From Streptococcus urinalis 2285-97 (GTDB taxonomy: Bacteria; Bacillota; Bacilli; Lactobacillales; Streptococcaceae), in NCBI RefSeq assembly GCF_000188055.2, contig NZ_AEUZ02000001.1, positions 1,316,001 through 1,380,000 of the forward strand: a stretch of DNA of 64,000 nucleotides, given 5' to 3'. Shown here piece by piece: positions 17,440 to 26,894 of the stretch. Every line of letters begins with the position of its first letter. The stretch's first letter is position 1. Position numbers and translations under genes: made by a program. Under the pieces are notes generated by a model that was not told the DNA's origin, ran no database searches, and worked only from the letters and a program-made list of their open reading frames with translations.

Positions 17440-19185
17440 TCAGTTATTGTAGATGTAGTAAACTTCTCCTCCCCAATAGTGTAAATAAGGATTAAACCAT
17501 TTTCTAAAATTACCAATATATTTTTTACCATCATAATTTGATTCTTTAACTTGAATTTTGGTATTTGATGAAACATGAGTCACAACGGCAACATGTCCTA
17601 GACCACCGGCATCTTTAGGCCAAACAGCTATGGCTCCAACTTTTGGTTCCGTACCTACTTTAAAGCCATATTGTTTTGCTTTCTTTGCCCAAACCGTTGC
17701 ATTCCCCAAATTATTAGGTATCCACTTTGCAATTTCTTTCACTCCCCAAGTACATTGCCCATGAGGATAAGTGTTCGTTTCAGAAATGTATTTCGTAATG
17801 ATTTGTTGCTTTTTTGTGAAATTTGAAATGTTATTTCCTTTACTTTCTTGCATTTGGTTTTCTAATGAGATATTACCTAAATCAAAAGTTTCTTTTTGAT
17901 TATCAGAATAGGTTACTACTGCTTCTACCTGATAGCTTTTTATATGATCACTAGAATCAAAAAGATTAAATAGTGCCTTTGCTTTTCCAAATTGATTTGC
18001 TGCAACAGTAACTGTTTTTTCAATTTCATTTGTATTTAATGAACGAACTCGTACATTTAAATGTGTCACTTTTCTAGAAAGTAGTGTTTCATTAACTGTC
18101 ACTGAATACTTTCCATTCTTATAGTCTTCCATCTGAACTTTTGGTTTTTCTAAACCCGAAATAGAAGTAATTTGAAATCCTCCAGTATCGAGTAAATTCT
18201 TTTGTTCTCCGGTTTTAGAATGAATACCATAAATATGAGCCTGATATTGTCCCATTTCAAAACCATGATTTGATAAAGGAATCATAAGCTGAAAACTACC
18301 TTTACCCGTTTTTTTAGCCTGATACCACTTAATATCATCTTGTCCATTTTCTTTCGTCCAGACTGGAACCTTTAATTCAGAATAATTATCTGAAACATTT
18401 GATATTTGCAGTGTAACATTTTGAGAATTTAAATTGGTAAACTGTGTCATCAACTTTTCTGAAGCATTCTTGGTTTCTAATAAGCCACTTGTTCTATTAT
18501 CATGCTCTTCGGACATATTAGTTGCTTTTTCTTCAGATTCAATTCTAGAAATGGTTTGTGCAGAGATACCATTTAAGTTATCCTCTTCTTCTAAATAACT
18601 ATGGATATTAAGTAAAGCACCTTTATGTTTTGAAAGATTAATCTTGATAGGTCTACTTGGATCTACAGTATACCATTCTAAGTCATCTTGACCTTTTTCT
18701 TCTGACCAAATTGCTACTTTTAATTGACTATCTTGTGGTTTATCAAAGGGATAAGATAAAAATAGATCGTTACCTTTTATAGTTATTTCTGGCTTTTCCA
18801 TAGTGACATTCAAAGTTGGAAAAGATTTGCCCATTTCTTTACCATTATTAAAATGCGTATAGACATGTGTCTCATAGGCACCTACTCTATTGCCGTGATT
18901 TGATAGAGGTATAACAGCTTTAAAACTGCTATCATTTTCTTTTATTGCTTTATACCAATGTAAATCATCTTGACCTTTTTCCTGAGACCACACAGCAATA
19001 TCTACAGAAGAAATCGCAGATTCACTTGGCAATTTTTTACTCGTTACATGTACTTCAAATTGCTTTTGTGATTTATCTAATTCCGTACGGGTGACCTCTA
19101 CTACTTCATTTGCATATGCTGATGACGTTGCTAGAATAGTACCTAATATAGTTGTTGCGAATAAAAATGTTTTGATTTTTTTCAA
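17440..19185 (-). CDS. LytF-like secreted CHAP hydrolase with GBS-Bsp-like repeats
   Basis: A 581-residue secreted protein: signal peptide (about 1-25, cut near SAYA-NE), two clear GBS-Bsp-like repeats (about 28-210; QDDLHWY, QDDLEWY), a charged linker, a third (QDDIKWY, about 245-345), a degenerate fourth (about 355-445), and a C-terminal CHAP domain (about 465-580) with the catalytic Cys in YPHGQCTWGVKE and His in GLGHVAVVTH. The start is TTG with GGAG 7 bases before it. In S. mutans the autolysin LytF (SMU.836; Bsp repeats plus CHAP) sits directly after the rhamnan cluster, the same position as here, which supports the name. It probably cuts peptidoglycan cross-bridges or stems; competence control is not visible. 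Confidence 0.88.
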   Translation of the reverse strand: MKKIKTFLFATTILGTILATSSAYANEVVEVTRTELDKSQKQFEVHVTSKKLPSESAISSVDIAVWSQEKGQDDLHWYKAIKENDSSFKAVIPLSNHGNRVGAYETHVYTHFNNGKEMGKSFPTLNVTMEKPEITIKGNDLFLSYPFDKPQDSQLKVAIWSEEKGQDDLEWYTVDPSRPIKINLSKHKGALLNIHSYLEEEDNLNGISAQTISRIESEEKATNMSEEHDNRTSGLLETKNASEKLMTQFTNLNSQNVTLQISNVSDNYSELKVPVWTKENGQDDIKWYQAKKTGKGSFQLMIPLSNHGFEMGQYQAHIYGIHSKTGEQKNLLDTGGFQITSISGLEKPKVQMEDYKNGKYSVTVNETLLSRKVTHLNVRVRSLNTNEIEKTVTVAANQFGKAKALFNLFDSSDHIKSYQVEAVVTYSDNQKETFDLGNISLENQMQESKGNNISNFTKKQQIITKYISETNTYPHGQCTWGVKEIAKWIPNNLGNATVWAKKAKQYGFKVGTEPKVGAIAVWPKDAGGLGHVAVVTHVSSNTKIQVKESNYDGKKYIGNFRKWFNPYLHYWGGEVYYIYNN

Positions 19186-19231
19186 ATAATAACTCCTTTT
19201 CTTTTATTCACTGTAACTATTCGAAATTAAA

Positions 19232-19262
19232 CTAAAAAAACAATCTGTGATAGATTGTTTTT
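19232..19262 (-). terminator. terminator of the rhamnan operon
   Basis: AAAAAACAATCTATCACAGATTGTTTTTT on the minus strand: stem ACAATCT/AGATTGT with a short loop and a T run. It separates the polysaccharide operon from the LytF-like gene. Confidence 0.85.
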
Positions 19263-19714
19263 TATCGATTATCTTGAAAAATAAATAACTTACTAAAGAC
19301 GTAATTGAGAACAATGATTAAAACCTGACCGATAATCGTTTCAATGGCATTAATCATATCAATATTTTGATTGACAAATTGTCCTATAATTCCTGGAAAT
19401 TTTTCAACTAAGAAGTAAGCTAATAATAAATCCAATACTAATGTAAAGATCCTAGCAATAACAAATTTAACAAATCGTTGGAACCAACCTTTTTTAGCCT
19501 GATTAAAAACGTATTTGTCATTTGTAAAAAATGCAAAAATAATGGCACAAATATTGGCAATCGTTGCTGAAACAGTCGCTTCCCTCAATAATGAAAATGA
19601 AATGAACCTAACTGTCATATAAACAATTGTTGCCAGCACTCCAAAGAATAAGTACTTGAAAACTTCAGTATGCATAAATCTATTAATTGATTTTATCATC
19701 TTAATCTCCGTCAT
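19262..19714 (-). CDS. GtrA-family small membrane protein
   Basis: A 150-residue integral membrane protein with about four transmembrane segments and the GtrA hallmark FFTNDKYVFNQ followed later by NYVFSKLFIF. GtrA-like proteins are thought to help move or present undecaprenyl-linked sugars across the membrane for side-chain addition. It is the last gene of the rhamnan operon and starts at the stop of the preceding membrane protein (one shared base). The position and family match the last gene of the S. mutans rhamnan locus (SMU.835/SccQ position). Likely role: partner of the glycosyltransferase at 21729-22661. Confidence 0.85.
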   Translation of the reverse strand: MTEIKMIKSINRFMHTEVFKYLFFGVLATIVYMTVRFISFSLLREATVSATIANICAIIFAFFTNDKYVFNQAKKGWFQRFVKFVIARIFTLVLDLLLAYFLVEKFPGIIGQFVNQNIDMINAIETIIGQVLIIVLNYVFSKLFIFQDNR

Positions 19715-21726
19715 TATTTTGTATATTGGTAAATACTATTACCATCTTTATCTGGACCATAAATCAGTTTAAAATCATTTCCAAATTCTTTATTTAAGTC
19801 TCTATAACTCAATATATATTTGACTTTTGTTTTACTTAAACCTGACTCATTTAAATGAATCGTCAAAACGTCTGGTACTGGTGAGTCCATGGTTAGGTTA
19901 TCTTTAGTTAAGAAAACTTGCATATGGGAATAACGATTCCAATATTTTTCCATTTTATGATTTGGATCTAATTGATTCATCAATTTAACATCTGGATAAA
20001 ATCTAACACTATTGATTGTCTTGGCACCAAACATTTGTGGGTAATTATATAAACTACCTTCTGTAACCCATCTTGCTTCTTTATCTGCCTTAACTAGTTT
20101 TGAAATTTCAGTTGAAACCTTTTTGTCAGTAATCACCGACATTCCTTTAACAACGGGATTAACCGTAAAACCACTGATGATTATAGCCCCCATAATTAAA
20201 ATAGTAAAGACGAGACGCTGCCTAAATATTGCCATTGCAACAATAACAATATATAAAAGAGCAAGTGCTATTAAATATTTTTTTCCAATATAACCAATGA
20301 CATTAAGGTCTTTAGATGTTAACCAAGTTAAGCCAACCATTAATAGGGTTGAAGTTGTCAATAAAAGCCATTTATAGATTCTATTTTTCTCCCGCCACAG
20401 ATATGAAATCAACCAAATTGATGCAAATACACTAATAACAGAGAGAGCTTGCCAAGAACGTGCTGAAGTGACATAAGTAAATAAGGTTACTTTAGCAAGT
20501 ATTTTTGGCACACCAACAAATGTATAAATGAAAAGGAAAAAAGTGTAAATGCTCATAAAGATTCCAAAATAATTCTCTTTTAAATTTTTCATGAAGAATA
20601 GAAAAGGGATAAGAACTAGAATTGGAATCAATAATCCTATAGATGAAGATGCTTCAACTTGGTTTATAAATGATGGAATTTTAAATGGAATGATAAATGA
20701 TAAAAATAAATCAGAAAAATGCGAAATTGGAAAATTGCCACCGAAAGACTCTCTATGACCGGGGTACAAGGTATTCAAAGTAAGCTTCAACGCATCGGAA
20801 CTTCTGTATAAAGTCCATCCAATAACACCTAATGATGCAATAAGAGTTGTTGTTATTAGTGTAAAATCTATTAAATGAAACTTCTTTTTCTTTAAATAGT
20901 TTACAAATTCAATAATGAAAAATCCTAAAATTAGATAAGCAAAAGGAACTTGAAAAGCTGGGTAAATAACCAATACAAATCCTATTATTGATGCTACCAA
21001 TAAACTTACCAATCCTATTTTTTTAATTACAGACTTTGTATTAAAAAAGTGATGTATCAAAACCATAATGGCTAATGAATAAAAGACTACATCCCCGAGA
21101 TGTTGCATACACCACCACTGTATTGCTGGTGTATAAGTAATCCAAAAGCTACCTATAGTAGATAATAATTTATTTTTTTTCGTTATAATCATAGAAAACT
21201 CGAATGCTAACAAAAGCATAAGAATTATCTTACTACACCAATACCAAGATAAGCCTTTGGTTGGTCCTAAAAATAGAAACCCCCAATTAAATGGTTTACC
21301 AATGACAGAAATATCCTTAACAGGTGCATTATAACTGATAACCATATTTTGTCCTGATAAACCGTAAGACTTATTGACTAATTTAGCTCCAGTATTTGCT
21401 TGTGAAATAAAGAAAGGTGTTTGTACTAGCCACTCATCAGTTCTAATCATTCTAGGGTATCCAATTATTGTACCATCTGACTTAGGAGGATAAGATACCC
21501 AATGTTTTAATTCAGACAGAATATTTATTTGGTCACCTTTAGAATACTGATTAACTGTTTTCATTTGTTGACCATTTGTCAATTCAGTCACACCATAGTT
21601 GTTCCAATTTGAAATGGAACTACCATGCAAATTAAGACTTAATCCAACAATAAATGCGATTAAACCCCATAAATAACGCCATTTCAGAAAAAAATCAATA
21701 CATTTTGAAAAGGAATTTTTGACCAT
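19714..21726 (-). CDS. polytopic membrane protein, probable GT-C-type side-chain glycosyltransferase
   Basis: A 670-residue protein with an N-terminal transmembrane helix, a sizeable extracytoplasmic segment (about 45-165), some ten to twelve further helices up to about residue 525, and an outer C-terminal domain. This layout is that of GT-C glycosyltransferases, which use polyprenyl-phosphate sugars outside the cell. I cannot point to a certain catalytic residue. It sits between a polyprenyl-sugar-forming GT2 gene and gtrA, a trio typical of side-chain addition, and matches the SMU.834 position of the S. mutans locus. YfhO-like membrane protein is an alternative label. Confidence 0.72.
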   Translation of the reverse strand: MVKNSFSKCIDFFLKWRYLWGLIAFIVGLSLNLHGSSISNWNNYGVTELTNGQQMKTVNQYSKGDQINILSELKHWVSYPPKSDGTIIGYPRMIRTDEWLVQTPFFISQANTGAKLVNKSYGLSGQNMVISYNAPVKDISVIGKPFNWGFLFLGPTKGLSWYWCSKIILMLLLAFEFSMIITKKNKLLSTIGSFWITYTPAIQWWCMQHLGDVVFYSLAIMVLIHHFFNTKSVIKKIGLVSLLVASIIGFVLVIYPAFQVPFAYLILGFFIIEFVNYLKKKKFHLIDFTLITTTLIASLGVIGWTLYRSSDALKLTLNTLYPGHRESFGGNFPISHFSDLFLSFIIPFKIPSFINQVEASSSIGLLIPILVLIPFLFFMKNLKENYFGIFMSIYTFFLFIYTFVGVPKILAKVTLFTYVTSARSWQALSVISVFASIWLISYLWREKNRIYKWLLLTTSTLLMVGLTWLTSKDLNVIGYIGKKYLIALALLYIVIVAMAIFRQRLVFTILIMGAIIISGFTVNPVVKGMSVITDKKVSTEISKLVKADKEARWVTEGSLYNYPQMFGAKTINSVRFYPDVKLMNQLDPNHKMEKYWNRYSHMQVFLTKDNLTMDSPVPDVLTIHLNESGLSKTKVKYILSYRDLNKEFGNDFKLIYGPDKDGNSIYQYTK

Positions 21727-21728
21727 AA

Positions 21729-22661
21729 TTATTTATTTCTTTCGTAATAATTATAAACTTGTAATTCATACTGCATTCTATTTTGTCTAACTATGGTATC
21801 TAAAATAAATCCAGAAACAAAGGATAAAGCTGCTAAAATCATGAAACCAGTCGCTAAAATAGCTGATGGCATTTTATGAATTAAACCAGTATGCGCAAAC
21901 TCACTAATAACTGGAATGCCAATTAATAAACCAATTATAAATAATACCAGACTTACTAGACTAAAGAATAGTAATGGTTTGTAGTCCTTAAAGAGGTTAA
22001 AAATCATTTTCAATACTTTAAAGCCATCTGAAAATGTATTTAATTTTGACTCACTACCTTCTGGTCGATCTTGATAAGTAATCGGTACTTCTACTAGTTT
22101 AAAACGTTTATCTAAAGAATGAATGGATAATTCTGTTTCAATTTCAAATCCTGGTGATAAAACTGGAAATGTTTTGACAAACAAACGATTAAAACCACGA
22201 TAGCCTGTCATGATGTCTTCATAGTTACCCTTGTATAGTTTATTAATCAATTGTTTTACAAGATTATTACCAAATCCGTGGAAACCACGTTTATTTTCTT
22301 TGGCATATGTTCCATTTGATAAACGATCTCCAATAGTCATATCGGCCATACCAGTTCGTAATGGCTCTAATAATTTTTCAACTTCAGCAGCAGGATAGGT
22401 ATCATCTGCATCAATCATAATATAATAATCAGCATCAATTTCACGGAACATTGAACGAACAACATTTCCTTTCCCTTGTCGGGGTTCAAAACGAACAATG
22501 GCTCCTGCTTCTCTAGCTAATTCATTTGTTCGATCCTTAGAATTATTATCGTAGACATAAATATCAGCCTGTGGTAAATAGGTCTGAAAATCTTTGATCA
22601 CTTTTTGAATGGTTACTTCTTCATTGTATGCTGGTAAAAGAACTGCTATTTTCTCAGCCAT
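21729..22661 (-). CDS. polyprenyl-phosphate glycosyltransferase (GT2, GacI/SccN type)
   Basis: A 310-residue DPM1-like GT2 enzyme. The catalytic domain has LLPAYNEEVTIQKV (residues 8-21), the metal motif MIDADDTYPAAEV (about 77-89), and the TGYRGFNR segment seen in polyprenyl-sugar synthases. Two transmembrane helices follow (about 230-255 and 265-290). It should load a sugar from UDP-sugar onto undecaprenyl phosphate to supply the side chains of the rhamnan. GAS GacI is shorter and lacks some of the tail, so this resembles the S. mutans form more. It lies one base from its neighbours on both sides. The sugar is unknown. Confidence 0.85.
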   Translation of the reverse strand: MAEKIAVLLPAYNEEVTIQKVIKDFQTYLPQADIYVYDNNSKDRTNELAREAGAIVRFEPRQGKGNVVRSMFREIDADYYIMIDADDTYPAAEVEKLLEPLRTGMADMTIGDRLSNGTYAKENKRGFHGFGNNLVKQLINKLYKGNYEDIMTGYRGFNRLFVKTFPVLSPGFEIETELSIHSLDKRFKLVEVPITYQDRPEGSESKLNTFSDGFKVLKMIFNLFKDYKPLLFFSLVSLVLFIIGLLIGIPVISEFAHTGLIHKMPSAILATGFMILAALSFVSGFILDTIVRQNRMQYELQVYNYYERNK

Positions 22662-22662
22662 C

Positions 22663-25131
22663 TTAATCTCCTATGTTAAAAAATTTTTTATGTTTTCCAA
22701 TATAATCTTTCCCAAGAGTAATATCATATTGTATCATTTTAAGGTCATTAGCTATTTCTTTTTGAGATTTAGATAATGTTGTTTTGTCAACACTAGCATT
22801 TTCTAATACTTGTGTGAGTAAAGCATAATAAGGTGACACTTTAGAATTAGTGTGTTCCAATAATTCTGCTGTGAAATCACTAGAGTTCACCAATGGGTGA
22901 TTAAGTTTTTTCGTTTGATGATTACTCCAGATAAAATAGTCTGTCTCATGTTTCTCATTTACTGCTTCTTTAAAAGCACTGTCAGGATAAAATCCTGGCA
23001 AATGGTCTCCATAAAAGACGACTGTTATATTTTTATTAATTTTTGAAAGATTATCTAAAAATTCCTTAGTATAAGTATCTGTATGAGTGAGTAATCTTGA
23101 ATAACTCGTTAGATAATCATTTGATTCTTGAGGAAATCCTTCTCCAGTTACAACCAGATCTGATGGATCACCTATTGACCATAAGGCATGATTTTGCATT
23201 GTAATAACTGAGAAAAATTGATTTTCTTTCGTATTTATATTATCAATAACATTATTATAAACAGTCTGATCACTTGGATAAATACCCGTGTTTTCAACAT
23301 TTTTCAATTTTTCAGTACCACCAGTTTCAAATATCAATTTATCAAAATTAAGTCTATTATAGATATATTTTCTACTGTAACTACTTGCACTTGCAGGATG
23401 AATTACTATTCTATTTTTAGAAGAAAACTGATCACTAATTGATGGGAAATAAGACATTTTAGGAACAACTTCTGTATATAAAGTTGATACAGAAGATGAA
23501 TAATTGTAAAAAGGTAAACCTGTTAATGTTTGGAATTCCATATTAGCAGTGCCACCACCAAAACCATCTGATTGCATCAATCCACTAGTTGTTTGTTCTT
23601 TTATGGCATCAATATTCGGAAGTAAATCTTCTTGTAAAGAAACTGCAGGTATTCTATTTGGATTTGACAAGCTTTCGCTAAGTACATAGATTACTGTTTG
23701 ATTTTTTATATTGTTTGATCTTGTTTTGTTAATTTCTTTCGATAATTTGTCATATTTTTTATAGATAGACGAAATTTTTTGTTGAGAATAACCAGAAGGC
23801 TCTTCAATTACAGACATGGTAAGTTGTTTTGACCACACAAACATCACAGATTTATATTTTGCATTAACATTAAATCCCATCCACTCAATACTTGCCCAAT
23901 TGTTTAAACTGGAAATAACTGGAATATGACTAGTTTCTTTATGTTTTGAAACATATTTAAATGATGTAAAAATCGTTACAAAAGAAAGAATAAGTAAGAA
24001 AACAGTGCTAACTCTTAATTTCCAACTTTTTACAATTGGTTGAACTTCAGTAAATTTTCTAAGAACAAAGTAAATAATGATTGGTAAAACAATAGCTAGA
24101 ATAATATAAATAATGATTTTTGAATTAACAAATGATAATACGGTATTTATCTCTTGAATCCAAGTAAAATCCGTAATTAATAATGGTTCACTCCTCATTG
24201 ACTCTTTTAGAATATTTGCAATAGAAATAGCAATTCCTAAAACAGTCAAAAATAATGTTGTTGCGATATATCTATTTATCAACACATAACAAAGAAAAGA
24301 AAAGAGTGTGATAATGACAATCTGGTAAACCGTTCCACCTGGAACAATATATTTTCCTGCTAAATCAGAATTTCCTCTAACCCCATACTGAAGGGTGTAA
24401 TTAAAGAGAATACCGAATGCCAAACTTGTTGTAAAAGCTAACGATAATGACGTTTTAATATGCTTAATATGACTTAATGCGTTTAAGATAAGCAGATTGA
24501 TAATAGAAAAAATAAATAGTAATTCGATTACCGTAACCAGAGCATTTCTCGTGTAAGTACTGTAATTTGTTAAGGTTGTAAAATCGGGTAAATGATCAGC
24601 AATTGCAGTAACAAATGAAGTATCATTTAATATAAAAAAACTTACAAGCAATGCAATAATATACTGATTACTATTATTACTCTCAATTAAATTATTTTTT
24701 TGGTTTAAAATAGGAATTTTTGGTAATACAAAATAATAAATAAGTGAAATAACAAGTAATATAGCAACTATCAATAATCCTTTCCATTGAAAAAAATTAT
24801 TTTTTTGAAGTTGCCAGATATCAAAATCTTTATTATTTAAATTCCTCGTTATGATGATAAAATAACTGGTTAAAAGGTAGGCAATATATGAAATACCTAA
24901 TTTAATAAATAAATTTTTACTTAGATTTCTCATCACATAATAAGAGAGACCAACACCTGAAATTAAACAAGCAATCAAACTAAAAGATAGTAAGTGTTGA
25001 AATGGTGAATCACTAGAACTTTTAGTTAATATAGCACTGTTAATTGAATAAAAGTTAATATAGAATGCAAAAATAAAAGCAAGTATATTTTCTAAAATCA
25101 AGTGCTGGTTAAATTTTTTAAGAAAATTCAT
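22663..25131 (-). CDS. sulfatase-fold glycerol-phosphate transferase, GacH/SccH-like
   Basis: An 822-residue membrane protein of the alkaline phosphatase/LTA-synthase superfamily. About ten transmembrane helices (residues 10-400) precede an extracellular sulfatase domain (about 465-780). The probable Thr nucleophile lies in FGGGTANMEFQTLTG and metal-site residues in VYVLSES-like VIYVLSESL, VVFYGDHLPGF and the QNHALW segment. GacH and SccH add glycerol phosphate from phosphatidylglycerol to the side-chain sugars of rhamnan polysaccharides, and this gene has the same length and the same place, directly after rgpF (4-base overlap). This function is inferred from homology and context. Confidence 0.85.
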   Translation of the reverse strand: MNFLKKFNQHLILENILAFIFAFYINFYSINSAILTKSSSDSPFQHLLSFSLIACLISGVGLSYYVMRNLSKNLFIKLGISYIAYLLTSYFIIITRNLNNKDFDIWQLQKNNFFQWKGLLIVAILLVISLIYYFVLPKIPILNQKNNLIESNNSNQYIIALLVSFFILNDTSFVTAIADHLPDFTTLTNYSTYTRNALVTVIELLFIFSIINLLILNALSHIKHIKTSLSLAFTTSLAFGILFNYTLQYGVRGNSDLAGKYIVPGGTVYQIVIITLFSFLCYVLINRYIATTLFLTVLGIAISIANILKESMRSEPLLITDFTWIQEINTVLSFVNSKIIIYIILAIVLPIIIYFVLRKFTEVQPIVKSWKLRVSTVFLLILSFVTIFTSFKYVSKHKETSHIPVISSLNNWASIEWMGFNVNAKYKSVMFVWSKQLTMSVIEEPSGYSQQKISSIYKKYDKLSKEINKTRSNNIKNQTVIYVLSESLSNPNRIPAVSLQEDLLPNIDAIKEQTTSGLMQSDGFGGGTANMEFQTLTGLPFYNYSSSVSTLYTEVVPKMSYFPSISDQFSSKNRIVIHPASASSYSRKYIYNRLNFDKLIFETGGTEKLKNVENTGIYPSDQTVYNNVIDNINTKENQFFSVITMQNHALWSIGDPSDLVVTGEGFPQESNDYLTSYSRLLTHTDTYTKEFLDNLSKINKNITVVFYGDHLPGFYPDSAFKEAVNEKHETDYFIWSNHQTKKLNHPLVNSSDFTAELLEHTNSKVSPYYALLTQVLENASVDKTTLSKSQKEIANDLKMIQYDITLGKDYIGKHKKFFNIGD

Positions 25132-26894
25132 TTCGATTTCAATTTCTCCAGACTACGTTTAATAATGTATTTAACAGCTCGTGCTGGACCAATAAATATA
25201 TATTTTATGGCACCTTTAATACCACCTAAATGATTGAAATCAACGTAAGTGTGTGGTGCACTATCTCCACGTTCGTTCAATAATTTATTATCAACAAAAG
25301 CAGTTAAATCTACTGGATTTTTTGAAATTCTAAAATCCATGTGTTGATCCCATGCAATGTAGATTAATAATCTCTCAATAGCATGTAAGATCGAATTTTG
25401 TGGTAATGGTTCTCTTGGTACATCTTGATCATTAAGTTCCAAATCAAAGAGTGGTTTTAAAGCATCATATTTAAACCAAACAAATGTACCATAACTCATT
25501 ACAAAACTATGAAATTGGTTAAAATCAATGGTTTTATGTAAATGCATTTTTTGCCATAGGTCATTCATGACAGGTGCAATTTTATTTTCATTCCAAGCAT
25601 CGACAATTTTATTATATCTAAAAAAGGTTGGAATATCAGCAATCACTAAACCTATAGTCTCATTTTCAAGATTAGCTAAAATAGTGTCAGCTGGTTTTAC
25701 CATCATATCAATTAATTCATTTCGCCAAGATTCACCAGCCCAAAAATCTGCTTCTTTAGATTTTTTCGTATGAAAATGCCCAATATAATCATAAGCTGCT
25801 AGCTTTTCCTTTAATTTAAGCATTGGCAATACATCCCGGCCAATATTACCAGTCACATAAACAGTAGCTGGTGCATTAAATTCTGTTAGAACCTCATCTA
25901 TTTCTTGCTTTTTAGACTCACTATCTGTGGTGATAAATAAATCATATTTAAAGTGGAATGATGAAAATGCATCTAAAAATTCAGGTAAGAGGTCTACATA
26001 AAATACATGTAGATGTATTGCTACTTTTTTAGTGATTGGTTGATGCAAAGATTTATCAAGGTATTTATGTCCTAATAAATATTTAAAATCAGGATAATTA
26101 ATATCAGACATGTGTGAAACAATTAAATCAATTGGATATGTGCTTGTTCTTTCAATCTCATCAATAATATAGGGTGTTATCCCTTGATGTGCATCAATAG
26201 CCTTTACCTTTATAAAAGGTACACGATTTTTGAGAATGGCTGTAGGATTATAATAGGAAAAATCAGGATGTAACATGCCAGTCATATCGGCATCAATAGT
26301 ATCAAAGACAGTCTTATACCTGAATCCTTCTTTTACAAATTTACTAGTTGCTTGGGTCTCATAACTATTAATAACATCTTGTACATTTGTAAAGTCCTGA
26401 ATATTTTCCCAAAAGTCTCTAAATACGTTAGATTCTAAAACAGGCTTTTTAAATGAGATAAAATAGCTTTGAATATGTTCTGGATAACCTTGACTTTTTT
26501 TTGATTTTTTAGTCTCTCTATTATTAGTAAGGCCCCAAAAGTCAACTGAATCATCCAATTCAAATTTTGAATAATAGTCTTTAATATCCCATAAAGGTCC
26601 GAAACAAGTATCATTCATAACTGTAACTGAATCAAAATGAGAAATATTTTCAAAACCGACAGACTTCATTCCATCTCGCCATGCAGCAAAATCAAAACCT
26701 ATATTTTCCCTTTGAATGATATCATTTACCAAATGTTTTTCTTGTAAAAAATTAAGGTGGTTTTCATCTACTAAGCTATTTGAAATAAAAATAATATTTG
26801 AAAACAATGGACGCATCTGACTCAATTGATATATGACATGATTAGAGACTCTATTAAATTTATTAAAATGAACATATAAAAGTAGACGTTTCAT
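25128..26894 (-). CDS. rgpF: rhamnan synthesis protein F
   Basis: A 588-residue RgpF-family (PF05045) cytosolic glycosyltransferase with two tandem halves: an N-terminal half including RENIGFDFAAWRDGM (about 61-75) and a C-terminal half with GNIGRDVLPML and YDYIGHFHTKKS (about 345-375). In S. mutans and GAS (GacG), RgpF is a rhamnosyltransferase that lengthens the polyrhamnose chain. It overlaps rgpE and the gacH-like gene by 4 bases each, so translation is coupled. Confidence 0.93.
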   Translation of the reverse strand: MKRLLLYVHFNKFNRVSNHVIYQLSQMRPLFSNIIFISNSLVDENHLNFLQEKHLVNDIIQRENIGFDFAAWRDGMKSVGFENISHFDSVTVMNDTCFGPLWDIKDYYSKFELDDSVDFWGLTNNRETKKSKKSQGYPEHIQSYFISFKKPVLESNVFRDFWENIQDFTNVQDVINSYETQATSKFVKEGFRYKTVFDTIDADMTGMLHPDFSYYNPTAILKNRVPFIKVKAIDAHQGITPYIIDEIERTSTYPIDLIVSHMSDINYPDFKYLLGHKYLDKSLHQPITKKVAIHLHVFYVDLLPEFLDAFSSFHFKYDLFITTDSESKKQEIDEVLTEFNAPATVYVTGNIGRDVLPMLKLKEKLAAYDYIGHFHTKKSKEADFWAGESWRNELIDMMVKPADTILANLENETIGLVIADIPTFFRYNKIVDAWNENKIAPVMNDLWQKMHLHKTIDFNQFHSFVMSYGTFVWFKYDALKPLFDLELNDQDVPREPLPQNSILHAIERLLIYIAWDQHMDFRISKNPVDLTAFVDNKLLNERGDSAPHTYVDFNHLGGIKGAIKYIFIGPARAVKYIIKRSLEKLKSK

